Assembly: GCA_028571685.1 (NCBI GenBank)
Contig: CM053148.1
Span: forward strand, 89,612,001-89,676,000
Direction of reading: 5' to 3'
Origin: Heterohyrax brucei
Lineage: Eukaryota; Chordata; Mammalia; Hyracoidea; Procaviidae
Length of the DNA stretch: 64,000 bases
Positions within the stretch are counted from its first letter, which is position 1. Every line of letters starts with the position of its first letter. Both the position numbers and the translations under genes were made by a program. The notes beneath the pieces are model-generated. The model was given only the letters and a program-made list of their open reading frames with translations, made no database searches and was not told the origin of the DNA. Below are positions 20,646 to 32,226 of the stretch, piece by piece.

Positions 20646-21604
20646 CTATTTTCTTCTGGTGCCTGAGGGGTTTTTTTGTTGCTCTCTTTCTACTTGTTCA
20701 AGCTGTGAGGTTAATTCTTTAATTTGTGCTCTTTCTTCTTTCCAGAAGCATGCATTTATAGAGATAAACTGACCTCTGAGCATTGCTTTTGCTGTATCCC
20801 ATAAATTCTGGTAGAATGTATAGTTGTTCTCATTTGAATCCATAAATTTCTTTAATGTGTCTTTGATTTCTTTTATAACCCAAGGCTTTATGAGTAAAGT
20901 GTTGTTCAGTTTCCACAAGTTGGAATTTTTACTTATGATTTTTCTGTTACTGATTTCAACTTTTGTAGCTCTGTGGTCTGAGAAGGTACTTTGCAATAAA
21001 TCAATGTTTTGGATTTTATGGAGAATAGTTTTATGACCCAACATATGGTCTATTCTGGAGAATGTTCCCTGTGCTTTGGAGAAGAAGTTATATTTATCTG
21101 TTGATGGATGAAAGAACTGTATATGTCAATAAGGTCAAGCTGGTTGATTGTTGCAACAAGATCTTCTGTATCTTTACTGAGCTTTTTTCTGGATGATCTA
21201 TCCTTAACTGAAAGGGAAGTGTTAAAGTCTCCAACTATTATTGTGGAATGATCAATCTCATTTTTCAATGTTGTCAGTATTTTTTCAATGTATTTGGGTG
21301 CTTTGCTATTGGGTGCATAAATATTTAATATTGTTAAGTCTTGCTTGAGTATTGAACTTTTCAGCAATAAATAGTGACCATCCTTGTCCATAACAGTGGA
21401 CTTCACATTAAAATCTATTTTATCTGAGATTAATATTGCCACATCTGCTCTTTTTCGTGTATTATTAGCTTGATATTGGCATATATTATTCCAACCTTTA
21501 ATTCTCAACTTGTTCTTATCCTTAAGTCTAAGATGTGTTTCTTGTAAGCAACATATAGATGGGTCATGTCTTTTGATCCATGATATCATTCGCTGTCTCT
21601 TCAC
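20646..21604 (-). pseudogene. L1 copy B ORF2p: endonuclease domain, frameshifted
   Basis: APE-type endonuclease that nicks target DNA. Motifs seen: 'CCLQETHLR' (catalytic Glu), 'YAPNSKAPKY', 'IIVGDFNTSLS' (Asp-Asn pair). The segments 21050-21604 and 20646-21044 are in different frames, so at least one indel near 21047 separates them. Another frame change precedes the RT at about 20480-20640. The SDH box at the end is visible as 'FSDHRATKVE'. Confidence 0.82.
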
Positions 21605-21633
21605 TGGAGCGTTCAGACCATTTACATTTACAT

Positions 21634-22588
21634 TTACACTTAATTGTGCCCATGAGTAATCTGCACATGGATCAAGGTGGAGTTATGTGTACAGAACAAG
21701 TGGACACTGCATGGTTTAAAGTCAGGAAATGTGTGTGTTGGGGCTGTATCATTTCATTCTATCGCTGAACAAATAATCTGAGAAGCTGGATTACGTGAAG
21801 AAGAATGAGACATCAGGACTGGAGTTTGATGCATTAACAACCTGCATCACACTGATAAAGCTCAAAGACAACAGCCTTCAGTCAGTATGGATTGCACCTC
21901 AACATCATGAATACAAAAATCCTCACAACTGGACCAGTAAGTGGTATTATGACAAATAGAGAAAGGATTTCATTTTACTTGGTTCCACAATCAATGCCCA
22001 TGGAAGCAGCAGTCAAGATATTAAAAGATACATTGCATTGAGAATTTCTGCTGCAAAGGAATTCCTTAAAGTACTGAAAAGTAAGAATGTCACCCTGAAG
22101 ACAAAGGTGTGCCTGACCTGAACCATAGTATTTTCAATTGCATGGTACACATGCAATTGAGCATGTCTGGAACACATGAGTATGAAACACAGAAAAATTG
22201 GGGTGCCTTTGAGTTGTGATACTGAAGTAGAATATTGAAAGTACCATGGACTGCCAAAAGAACAAACAGATCCATTCTGTAAGAAATAGAACTAGAGTGT
22301 TCGTTGGAAGCAAAGATGGCAAAACTGTGTCTTGTATACTTTGGTCCTGTTGTCAGCAGGGAATCAGTCCCTGGAGAAGCACATCATGCTTGGCCGAGTG
22401 GAGGGTCAGTGAAACAGAGGAAGACCCGCAATGAAATGGATTCACACAGCGTTTGCAACGATGGATTTCAGCTTAAAAATGATTGCAGACATCGCACAAG
22501 ACCAGGAACTATTTTGTTCTGTTGTGCATAGTGTTTCTATGAATCAGAATTGACTCGATGGCACCCAACAAAAGCAACAACAGATAGA
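21634..22588 (+). mobile_element. RTE LINE, 3' half, downstream of the L1 insertion
   Basis: This continues the RTE of 17118-17576 and runs to its 3' tail ('GAATTGACTCGATGGCACCC' then CAACAAAAGCAACAAC). It matches the 57.44-58.42 kb element in reverse. All frames contain several stops. Confidence 0.85.
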
Positions 22589-22629
22589 TATTTTAAAAGG
22601 CTCAAGACTGGCGTTCTCTATTTTTTTTT

Positions 22630-22795
22630 TAAAAAAAAGAAAAAAACTGCCATAGAGTCGGTTCCAACTCACGGAGACCCTAAAGGTCAGAGTAGAATTG
22701 CCCCTTAGAGTTTCCAAAGAATGTCTGGGGAATTGAATTGTTGACTTTTTGGTTAGCAGACATAGCACTTAATCCAGTATGCTGCTAGGGTTTCC
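22630..22795 (-). mobile_element. AfroSINE
   Basis: Begins after an A-rich stretch. Tail 'CATAGAGTCGGTTCCAACTC', head at 'GCTGCTAGGGTTTCC'. Confidence 0.85.
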
Positions 22796-24032
22796 AAGGC
22801 ACTCTTTATTAGTTAAGCTAAACTACTGTTCAGTTTTAAGAAGACTTCAGGAAATGATTTTCATTTAAAGTTTAAAGATTCTCTTAGGACAATATTTTCA
22901 GGGGTTCATCCAGCCTCCATAGGTCCATAAAGCCTGGATTCCATGAAAATTTAAAATCTGTGTTTCGCCATGAGTCAGATCCGACTCCACAGCAATTGGC
23001 TGGCATTCTGTATTTATCCCTTTTGGTTGGGATCCTTCTCTAGAATCTTTGATCAAAATGGTAAGTAATAGTAGCCAAGCACCATCTAGTTGGCCTGGTT
23101 TCATGGCAAAGGAAGAATTTGTTCTTGAAATCAATTAGCCACACGTTCTATATTCTCATCTTCTCTCTTATTTCTCACTCTCCTTCTTCCTCTGTTGTTC
23201 CAAGTGAATACAGACCAATTATAATGCCCTGGATGATAATGTTTGTCTATTTCACGTCTATTTACAGAATCAGTACAGCAGCATAGTTTACCTTGACATA
23301 GGCAGGATTGAATACTAATTCATTCAAATAATCAAAAAAATCTCATAGAAATTCCATTCTGGATATATAAGTGGATACAGATTTCAAAACCTCATTGAGC
23401 CTATTATTTATTCACTAATTTTTGTCAGCATTTGTCACTAAATTTTTAAAAATTAATGGTATTTTTATATATCAGCAACAAAAGCTATCTAGAATAAAAA
23501 TAATACCACTTAACAGTGAGATATAAACATATAATACACACAAACATTTCTAAGACTATGTATTCAAGACCTATATGGTAAAAAGCGTAAAACATTATTA
23601 TGACCTAATAAATAGACCTGATAAATAAATGGACCTGTTATGACATAATAAATAAGATGACCTAAACAAATGATGCAAATGCATGAAAGAGAATAATATA
23701 AAGTTCTCAGTTCTTCCTCAACAGATCTAGATATCAAATGAAATTCTAAGGAAAATCTCTGTGTGCCATAATTTATACACTATGTTGATCTATCAGTTAA
23801 TTAGCTGAAGATAAGTATAAAATAACAGGCATATTTTATCTGAAGTAGTACATTTCTAGTAGCTGAATTGTTTAGCCATTCATTTAATTTAGCTGTATGT
23901 GATTGTAGAGATGAACGCATATCTCATTCAAATCTAACCAACTCTGAGAGTTTTACTCATTTCAACTTCAACCACAGTCTGTGTCTTAAAAGGAAGCAAT
24001 AATTTAAGAGACAAATTTTTATAAGAAATAGT
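22796..24032. other. Mostly unrecognised DNA, with a SINE-tail fragment
   Basis: A short + strand piece 'GCCATGAGTCAGATCCGACT' at about 22965-23005 looks like a SINE tail. The remainder is AT-rich without a named repeat. Confidence 0.4.
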
Positions 24033-24046
24033 AAAATAGTTCAATG

Positions 24047-25402
24047 GGGTTGCAAAATGTTCCAGCCTCTTTGGAAAGCAATCTGGAGCTTCCTTAAAAA
24101 AATGGATATAGATATACCATTTGACCCCATAATTCTACTACTTGCAATATATCCTATGGAATTAAGGCCATTCACACTAACAGAAACACGCACAAGAATG
24201 TTTATCGCAGCACAGTCCACGATAGCAAAAAGATGGAATCAACCCAGATGCCCAACAAAGAAGAATGGATAGGTAAGCCATGGTACATACACTCAATGGA
24301 GCACTACACAATGATAAAGAATAACGATGATTCCAGGAAACATCTCCTAACCTGGTTTCAACTGGAAGACATTATGCTGAGTGAAAGCAATCAGCGACAA
24401 AAGGACAGATATTGTATGAAACTCCTATGATAAGAACTCAAAAACAGACGTAAGTATAGAAGAAAAGACTCTTTGATGGTTGCAAGGAAGGGGAGGGGGG
24501 GAAGGGAGTTAGTAGAAATTTGATTGGGTGAAATCAGTGACTTCACATTAGAAACAAGAACAATATTAAGTGGACTTCAACATAACTTGAGTACTCCTTC
24601 CATCTTAACCCAACATTGCAAGGACAGAGTAGCTGGGGCGGGGGGCAGGGGACCATGGTCTTAGGCGAAATCGAGGCCAATTGGCACAACTAGCATGTTG
24701 CTAAGAGGGATCTCTGCACCCCACTTTGGTGAGTGGCATCTGGGGTCTTAAAAGCTGCCAAGCTGCCATCCGAGGGCACAGGAAGTAGTCCCAACTCAGC
24801 AGAAACAGATGCTCACTGAGGACCAAAACAACATGAGGGAAAGACAACTCAGAAGACAGAGACCCACATGAGTGGGTGCCTATGTCAACTTGGGACAGGT
24901 AGAACTGGATGGTGTCTGGCCACCACCAGTGATAGCCGCGATGGAGTTCAGTAAGTTCAGAGTCACTGGCAACACAAGAATAAAAAGGGGTGCACCCTGA
25001 GATCTCCACTAAAAGACCTCAACTGATGGTCCAGCGGTTTCGGGATTTTCTCAGGAGCATGGCCCCTGGTCCTGATGCTGCCCTTGCCCATAAATCGTAA
25101 TGAAGGTCCACTCTTTGGGCAGAAATGGATTGGACTTGGTGACACAGAGTGACCATATATTGGATGCCCTTTATGGTTCTATGCATCTATAGGATATCAC
25201 CCTGCTGACCTCCAGCTGGAGGAAGGGGAGTGGGTGGAGAGGAGCGGAAAGGAGGCTGTTGGGAGGATGAGACATGTATGGAGCAGAGAGGAAGAGTGTG
25301 CTGTCACTGGGCAGGGAGAGCATTGGAAGCTGCATATAGGTGGGCATGCAAATTTATATGGGAAAGTACATTTTCACTCAGTCATAATAAAAAAAAGGAA
25401 AG
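24047..25402 (+). mobile_element. L1 LINE copy C, 5'-truncated, with target-site duplication
   Basis: It contains only the last part of ORF2 and the long 3'UTR. 'AATGTTTATCGCAGCACAG' and 'TGGAATCAACCCAGATGCCC' are typical L1 ORF2 end/3'UTR sequence, and the 3'UTR matches copy A. The flanking duplication is AAAATAGTTCAATG (24033-24046) and AAAATAGTTCAAATG (25403-25417), one base different. The A-rich tail 'ATAATAAAAAAAAGG' precedes the right copy. Confidence 0.88.
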
Positions 25403-25417
25403 AAAATAGTTCAAATG

Positions 25418-26150
25418 TTACTGATTTTGAGTTTAAACTTTGCCCTTGTGGGAAGGTAAATGACTCAGTTAAAACACTGGTGCACTGAAGACAAACTGTG
25501 ACTTTTTCACAAGGAAATATTTATCCAGTGAGTATTTTTTACATCTATTAATTATATTTTAGGAGTGTTTTATTCATGTACTTCATTAAATGCATCATTC
25601 TTCTTCCTAGAAGCATGAAACAAGAAAAGTAAATAATTCATCTTATTGTTTTTTGTAATGCCTGTCATTTCTGGTGTAACAAATTTACTGGGAAAAGAAA
25701 ATCTCATGTACATTTCACTTACGAAATAATTATTCACATTTAATGATGTTTGCTTTTTTCATCTTTCTTTGCATCAATGACATACACTTGTCTGTTATCC
25801 TCCTTTGCAAATATCTTCTATTGATCCACATTTTATTATTGCTGTATTTTGGCATTTACCCCTAGTTAAACTACTGCTTAAACTAAATTTGTGTTATTAG
25901 GATATACCTGTCATTCACTTATGTAACACCTCAACAAGTGATTTTGTGTCCAACTAAACCAGTGTATTTATGTATAATCTGTACATATGTTATATCTATT
26001 ATATATAGCATTTTTATTTACTATTATTAACTGTATTTACTGAATAATCCTTAAGATGAGTAAGACTCTTAATCACACTCTTGTTCAGTTAATTACTTTT
26101 TCCTTTTGTAAGTAAAGATACTCCTTTTGGGATCGATTGAATTCCTCTTT
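25418..26150. other. No recognised feature
   Basis: AT-rich DNA. I see no repeat or coding sequence. Confidence 0.4.
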
Positions 26151-27085
26151 TCTTTTTCTTTTTATTGTGAATTAAAAACAATTTTACAATCTATATCATG
26201 CTGCCATATAACACTCAAAACTTTCACCTCTATTTTATCCTACCTGCCCCCACCACATGTGACAGCATGCTTCACCTTTTGTTCAGAACTTCCTGTGACC
26301 TTTTGATAAAGTTCTGGCCCTCCTTACTCAGTCAACTGGATTGCACTGAGACGACCCCCAGCCAAGTGCCATCCGGATCCGACTCATGGCAACCCTAGAG
26401 GCCAGAGTAGACAACCCCAGGAACAGTTTTAAAGGTTTATCCTCCAGTGACACTCTATGTTTTGTACGGTCCAAGTCAGTCTTTTTCTGGGAATCTTGTC
26501 CTGGTTCTGGATGCAGTTGGAGGTTGGAGAGTCCATGGGGCCACATTTCCAGGGGTCCCTTTGCTCAAAAGGGTGATCAGGTGTGGTCTTTTGGTAGACT
26601 TCTACCTCTGTCCTCTACTCCATCACCTACTCTGTCTGGAACTCCATCCTGTGTACTCCATCTGGACTGTCATTGGTGGTGGCCTGGCACCATCTAGTTC
26701 TTTCTGGTCCCATGCTGAAGTGGCTATGTGTCATATGGCTCCCTCCATCTGGTGGGCTCATAATTTTCTCCTGTCCTCAATGTCATCCATTTGTTCCAGG
26801 TCCAGAAGGATTGGGACCATTTGGTGCTATATAGACGGCAGCTTTCTAGCTTCTAGGACCCCAGTCGCTAACCACCCAGGTGGTATGTGGAATGATACCT
26901 TGAGAGAGGAAGAGAGAAAAACTTCTGTTAAGCTAGTTAGTCTGTATGTCCCCTGAGAACATGGCTCCCCTATCACAGACTCTGTTTCTCTGTTCTTCCA
27001 CAGAGGTGGTCCACATTAGGGGTCAATTTGGTTTTGGAGTTGTGTAGTTGGATAGTTGTTACGAGGGGGTAGCAGGGAAGAAGAC
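26151..27085 (-). mobile_element. Possible old L1 3'UTR-like region
   Basis: Phrases such as 'GTCTTTTGGTAGACTTCTAC', 'GACCATTTGGTGC' and 'CCCCTGAGAACATGGCTCCC' recall the L1 copy A 3'UTR (9.03-9.40 kb) in the same orientation, but the match is patchy. A SINE-tail fragment sits inside at about 26358-26412. Confidence 0.4.
26358..26412 (-). mobile_element. AfroSINE tail fragment
   Basis: 'GCCAAGTGCCATCCGGATCC' plus 'GACTCATGGCAACCC' is the SINE 3' end in reverse. The head is missing. Confidence 0.6.
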
Positions 27086-27786
27086 GTATTTTTTTTTCAA
27101 ATAAGATAGTGGTTACAGTTAGAAATGGGTATGAGATGTGACAGCATCCACCAGAAATGGGGTACCCACAGTTACTTAATTGGTCTTCCTCTTCTAACCT
27201 TTAAGGATCACTGTCTAGTCTTGCTAGGTATCCTTTAATCTGCAAATTCCTTTTTTGGCCCTTTCTGGTAAATTCCAAATTGTTCTTAACTTGTATCTTC
27301 TGGCTTTTTCTATTTTCTTGAATTTGATTTAGTATGGGCTTGAATTACTCTCAAAGATATACTGAAATGACTAAATTATTGTAAGTTTACATAATCAAAC
27401 AACTTTAGTTTTGACGCTTGATTTATACTTTGACTGGGTTTAAAATTGCAATGCTTAACACAAATATTTTCAACGAGATTAACAGGAGTCCATGATAAAA
27501 TGATTAAAAAAGAAAAGGAAAGTATTATTTTCTATAGGAACCAAGAAGGCTGAAGACGGTTTAGCAACTTGTTGACAAAGGAATTGGATACTCTCCATTT
27601 TTCTCCACGAATATCTTCAATATTTGAATTTTTATTTTTATGGCAATGATTTCTTGCTAGCTGCCACATCTATTTCCTCACAGGAAAAGAGACAGTGAAA
27701 AGACGTTAAGAAAAGCCTTCTGAAACAATCTGATTGGTATGAACTATCACAGACGTTCCCTCACACCTCATCTGCAATGTTTTACT
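27086..27786. other. No recognised feature
   Basis: AT-rich DNA with no named repeat. Confidence 0.4.
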
Positions 27787-28278
27787 CAGCGAGAGCTACT
27801 CTAACAGAAATACCAGAGTGGACGGCTTTAACGAAGGAAACTTTTTTCTTAACACAGTCTGCTGGGCTACAAGTCCAACTTCAGAATGTCAGCTCCAGGG
27901 GAAGGTTTTCCCCCTTGTAGGCTCTGGAAGAAAGTCAGATATTGCATCAGTCTTTGCACAGGGAGCGTCTTGGCACAGGAACCTCAGGTCTGAAGGACAT
28001 GCTCTTCTCCCCGTGCTGCTTTCTTGATGGTGTGAGGTTCCCAATTCTCTGCTTGCTGCCCTTTCCTTTTATCTCTTGTAGGAGGAAGGGATTAATGGTG
28101 GAACAAGCCATACTCTAAGGAAACTCCCTTTACAGTGGAGCAGGGAGGTGATCCTGTGAAGCGATTGAGAGTCCCACCTTAATCCTTTAAGCAAAATCAC
28201 AAAACCCTGGGAATCATGGCTCAGGCTCTTGGCTACACATACTTTTGGGGGGGAGGGATATCATTCAATTCATGGCAT
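27787..28278 (-). mobile_element. Solo LTR-like repeat (MaLR-type), copy 2
   Basis: Reverse-complement relative of the 8.07 kb element. 'TAACAGAAATACCAGAGTGG' corresponds to its 3' end and 'TTCAATTCATGGCA' to its 5' end. Closest in the window to the copy at 39.7 kb. Confidence 0.6.
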
Positions 28279-28502
28279 CTGACTAATTGCAAGAAAGACT
28301 AAAAAATTGACATGGCAGCAAGTTTCTCACTTAAGATGACAGGAAATAGGGGCGTAACTACAGGTGACAATCACACCTCTTAACTAATATAATGGACAGT
28401 CCTAAGGTATACATAAGAAAAAGGTAAATGGGCAATGTTATATGCAAATTTGGAACAACAATAATAAATAAAAGGGCGGAGCTACAACTGCTGATACAAC
28501 TT

Positions 28503-28672
28503 AAAGCAAACCAAACCAAACCCACTGCTATTGAGTCAATTCTGACTCACAGTGACGCTATAGGACAGAGTACGACTACATCATGGAGTTCCCAAGGAGT
28601 ATCCAGTGGTTTCAAACTGCTAAGCTTTTGGTGAGCTGACAGAGCACTTTACTATAGCACGAGGGTCTCCAC
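28503..28672 (-). mobile_element. AfroSINE
   Basis: Tail 'CTATTGAGTCAATTCTGACT' at the left, head with TTTGGTGAGCTGACAG at the right. Confidence 0.85.
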
Positions 28673-28798
28673 TTGATACTGCTTAGACATAACCAAAGAC
28701 CTCACTAGTTTTCCTGGCTGCAAGAACTTGGGTTGTAGTTATGGGACAATCTACTCAACCACATAATAGTGTTTTTAATACTGTTTAAAAGGGTCTGT

Positions 28799-29160
28799 TC
28801 AGTCTCCCACTTTGGTGAGTAGTATCTGGTATCTTAAAAGCTTGTGTGCAGCCATCCCAGATACAATTTCCTTCTCTCTAGCAAGAGCAAGAGAAGAAGA
28901 AGGATGCCCTGGAAGCAGAGAAACAACTTCAGGATTAATAACCTCCAAGAACAACTGCTTCTTTGAACATAAAACAGACAAACTAGCTAGTACCAGGCTG
29001 GCCTTATCAGACATTTCAACTGGGGACACAGTAGATGGATCCTGATAAAGGGGAAAAAACGTGAAACAGAGCTTTGAATTTCCAAACAATCCAGACTTAC
29101 TGGACTCATTGAGGGTAAAGGATCATGAAGACATTTGCCCTGGGATACCCTTTAAATCTT
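28799..29160 (+). mobile_element. Possible L1 3'UTR-like fragment
   Basis: 'CCCACTTTGGTGAGTAGTAT' followed by 'CTTAAAAGCTTG' matches a line of the L1 copy C 3'UTR near 24.72 kb. The later part is not recognised. Confidence 0.4.
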
Positions 29161-29267
29161 GAAACAAAACTATGTGTTGAAGTCATCTTAAATAAACAGA
29201 CAAAACCAGCCTAGCACAAAGGTAAATAATATCATCCGGAATTTTCTTTTTCTTCTTTTCAGTTGCA

Positions 29268-29545
29268 TAGCTTCAGTTGGAACACCCTCCAAATACCTTC
29301 AGTTTGGAACACCCTCCCTGCTCACCCGATCTGACCCCCAATGGCTTTTTTCTATACCCAAAGATAAAGGAAATGTTGAAAGGAAGATATTTTGGTGATA
29401 TTCAGGACATCAAGGTTAATATAACTACAGGTTTGATGACTGTTCCAGAAAAAGAGTTCCAAAGTTACTTTGAAAGAGTGGAGTAGGTGCTGGCATCAGT
29501 TAGTTTCCCGAGTATTTGGGAGGTGATATCCGCCAAAAACATAAG
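29268..29545 (+). pseudogene. Mariner transposase C-terminal fragment
   Basis: The + strand encodes 'HPPCSPDLTPNGFFLYPKIK', the mariner YSPDL-type box that carries the third catalytic acidic residue, then 'FERVE' and a stop. This is the C-terminal third of a Tc1/mariner (DD34D) transposase. The terminal repeat region after 29490 is cut by the GT microsatellite. Non-functional. Confidence 0.75.
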
Positions 29546-29567
29546 CCCCAAACCCCTTAATTATTCA

Positions 29568-29574
29568 CGTGTGT

Positions 29575-29631
<57 letters not shown>

Positions 29632-29648
29632 CGCGCGCGCACGTGCAC
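29568..29648. repeat. GT/GC alternating microsatellite
   Basis: About 28 GT dinucleotides followed by GCGCGCACGCGCGCGC and CACGTGCAC. It is strictly alternating purine-pyrimidine for about 80 bp. Confidence 0.95.
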
Positions 29649-29832
29649 AATAAGAATGGCATTTGTTTCAGCTACGGTATTTTTTAAAAAATTTGCTTGT
29701 ATCTTCCTGCTATTTTGTTTAGCTATTTTTTCCCCTGCTGAGGTCTGACAATTCAGTCTGCAAACTTAATTTACGCTCTTAGTGCTACATACTTACCGCT
29801 ATGATCACCTTCAGAGAAGTCCCCTTGGGAAG

Positions 29833-30072
29833 CTATGCACCTATGGCAGTGCCTAGTCCGCTCTTCAAAGCAATTTTGGAACTCTTACATGTATACGTTT
29901 GTGAAAACATTCTAGAAAGAGGATGTCCTATGATGTCATCAAAATATCTTTCTTTCAATATTTCTTTTATCTTTAGGTAAAGAAAAAAGTCACTGGGGGC
30001 CAGATCAGGTGAGTAGGTGGAATGTTCCAGTACAACTATTTTTTTACTAGCTGAAACCTTTCTCATGGACAA
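29833..30072 (-). pseudogene. Second mariner transposase C-terminal fragment
   Basis: Decodes 'HSTYSPDLAPSDFFLYLKIK' and then 'ERYFDDIIGH', after which homology is lost. It belongs to the outer of the two nested copies. Confidence 0.7.
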
Positions 30073-30123
30073 CTATACAATTAAGTTCATGAACTCATCC
30101 TTTTAGAAAAAGCGCTACATATC

Positions 30124-30423
30124 TCACTGCTGAATATCATCACTGTGCTCACCTCCCAAATACTCCCCTAGGGAAACTGACTGATGCCAGCACCTACTCC
30201 ACCGTTCAAAGCAACTTTGGAACTCTTTTTCTGGAACAATCATCAGACCGGTAGTTATATTAACCTTGATGTCCTCAATGTCATCAAAATATCTTCCTTT
30301 CAACATTTCCTTTATCTTTGGGTATAGAAAAAAGTCATTGGGGGTCAGATCAGGTGAGCAGGGAGGGTGATCCAATACAGTTATTTGTTTACTGGCTAAA
30401 AACTCACTCACACACAACTGCAA
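30124..30423 (-). pseudogene. Mariner transposase C-terminal frame (99 aa)
   Basis: Uninterrupted minus-strand frame of the catalytic C-terminus: 'DHPPCSPDLTPNDFFLYPKI' (third acidic residue of the DD34D triad), then 'MLKGRYFDDIEDIKVNITTG' and 'FERWSRCWHQSV'. The N-terminal helix-turn-helix and first two catalytic Asp residues are missing, so no activity is expected. It is the best-preserved mariner coding piece in the window. Confidence 0.75.
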
Positions 30424-31020
30424 CTAATTTCATGGACTTGCCCCTGTGCCACCGTGTACAATGCCATTCCAGATAGTTTCAAAATTGCTTTGAAGAGTGG
30501 ACTAGGCACTGGCATCAGTGCATAGCTTCCAAAGGGAAGTTCTTCAAAGGTGATTGTAGTGATTAAGTATGTAGCACTAAGAACAATTAAAATCACAGAC
30601 TCAATTGTCAGATCTCATCAAGGGGGGAAGATAACTAAACAAAATAAGAAGAAGATACAATCAAATATGTTTTTTAAAATATCATAGCTGAAACAGATGC
30701 CATTCCGAGCATGAAAAATCCGAACCAATGCTCAGAAACTGAATGAAAATGAGCTCAGAAACTGAATGAAAATGAGCTTAGAATTAGACATGCCTTTTGA
30801 AATATTATAGCTTTCAAAGGACAGGAGATTCTAAAATTTTTCAGAGAATAAAGTGGAGGCTGCTATCTAATGAAAACATATCAGCTTAGTATAAGATTTC
30901 ACACCAAAAAGAAATAATAATAATAATATGAAAGCTCACTCAATCATCTAAGAAAAAATAATTTTAAAAACATTTGGATTCTGTAGAGTCTTGGTAAATA
31001 ATATATAGTTAAAATCCTGA

Positions 31021-31440
31021 CCTTTTTTTTTTTTAATTTAATTTTTGGATGGAAATATACACATGAAAACATGCCCCCGTTCAACAATTTCTACACATAT
31101 TGTTCAATGGCGTTGAGTAATTTCTTCACATTATGTCAACACTTAAGTCCCACCACTGCTAACCACAAGGTGGCAGTTCAAATCCACCAGGCGCTCCTTG
31201 AATACTCTGGGGGTCAATTCTGTCCTGGCCCCTATGGTCCCCATGAGTCGGATCCGACTTGACGGCACTTGGCTTTGGCTCCTTATTTCTGCTCTGGGTG
31301 AGTCAGCCTCCTAAATTTTGACTCACTGGTCCCTAACTCCTGATCTGTTTGTGCCTTAGAGCTACTGTAGGCCTTTTGGTCTCATATCCTTTCTGTCCCC
31401 TTAGCTATCATTCATATACTTCCTCTGCCTTTTTTTCTCT
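31021..31440 (-). mobile_element. Old L1 3'UTR interrupted by an AfroSINE
   Basis: A T-run then 'GGAAATATACACATGAAAAC' and 'TTCAACAATTTCTACACATA', shared with the fragment at 16.34-17.12 kb. A + strand SINE (31145-31280) splits it. Confidence 0.5.
31145..31280 (+). mobile_element. AfroSINE, lacking its 5' head
   Basis: 'GCTAACCACAAGGTGGCAG' to the tail 'GGATCCGACTTGACGGCACT' followed by TGGCTTTGGCT. This tail form identifies one SINE subfamily, shared with 35.49 and 51.96 kb. Confidence 0.85.
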
Positions 31441-32117
31441 ATTTTCTGGAAGAATTTTTGTCTTTTCCCCCCAATTTCCTACTGATTTTTAAAAATTTTT
31501 GTGTTTTCCACTGTTTCCTTTTACATAGTTTCTATTGTGATGTGTGAAAGACAATTTTTTTCTTTCACTGTGTCTAATTTAGTAGTAATACCACCTGTTT
31601 AATAGTTCTCACGCAATCATATCACCTCTAGAGATGATTTGGATGTGTATTACATTGTCCATATTTTTGCCATACATTTCTTGCTTTTACATGATTGGAT
31701 TATTCCCTTAGTTACTTTCATCAGAAATATTTTCTAATGAATATTTAGCTAAAAATTTGGGGACAGAATCTGCAGATCTTTGGGGCTAGTCTTTACAACT
31801 CTAACTTCATGATCTGTTCTCTTAGTACTTTTTAAATTATTTCAAACTGATAGGAAAGGATTGCAAACACTTAATGAAATTCAGTCATTAAAAGAATAAA
31901 GATAAACAACACAACAAGCTGGAGAACTAGCGATTGTTCTGGAGTGAAAAAACTAAAAAAAGTATATATTTAGAAATATTTGGGAAAAAAAGTGCATTTA
32001 TAACAAAAGGGAGGAACCCTTATCTTAAGAACAAAATATAAGAATTAGAAAATTATACTTCCACTTAGCCAATACAGAAAAAAATACAAAAAAATAATTA
32101 GAAAACTGATGCTTATA
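31441..32117. other. No recognised feature
   Basis: AT-rich DNA with T- and A-rich runs. Confidence 0.4.
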
Positions 32118-32226
32118 TAGACAGAGTGGAACCATCCCGTAGTTTCCAAGGAGCGCTTGGTAGAATCCAGCTGCTGACCTTGGCATTGTCAGCCTTGTGT
32201 CTAAATCACTAAACGTCAGAGTTTCC
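32118..32226 (-). mobile_element. AfroSINE, tail-truncated
   Basis: 'GACAGAGTGGAACCATCCCG' through the head 'CGTCAGAGTTTCC'. The RTE-like tail is missing. Confidence 0.75.

Larger units (their letters stand above)
17577..21633 (-). mobile_element. L1 LINE copy B, inserted into an RTE
   Basis: Minus-strand L1 of 4.06 kb. The T-run at 17577 is its poly(A), followed by a short 3'UTR and almost the whole of ORF2. It is 5'-truncated three or so residues before the ORF2 NVNGLNAPVKR start, so ORF1 and the 5'UTR are absent. RTE sequence lies on both sides in one continuous order. A clean target-site duplication could not be read. Confidence 0.88.
29742..30618 (-). mobile_element. Nested mariner-type DNA transposon remnants
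   Basis: The outer ends are inverted: AGGTCTGACAATTCAGTCTG at 29742 and its reverse complement (with changes) near 30595-30618. Inside, a second left terminus ('TTAAGTTCATGAACTCATCC') begins at about 30080, so two copies overlap. Both contain minus-strand transposase C-terminus. Elements of the same family lie at 16.4 and 38.3 kb. Confidence 0.75.

Noticed and set aside
18514-21604. Active L1
   Set aside because: Stops and at least two frame changes in ORF2, and no ORF1 or 5'UTR.
26447-26956. 169-codon open frame as a gene
   Set aside because: It lies in L1 3'UTR-like sequence with a SINE tail inside, and has no domain.
27818-28027. Open frame within the LTR-like repeat
   Set aside because: It is part of a repeat family, and the frame is not shared by the other copies.
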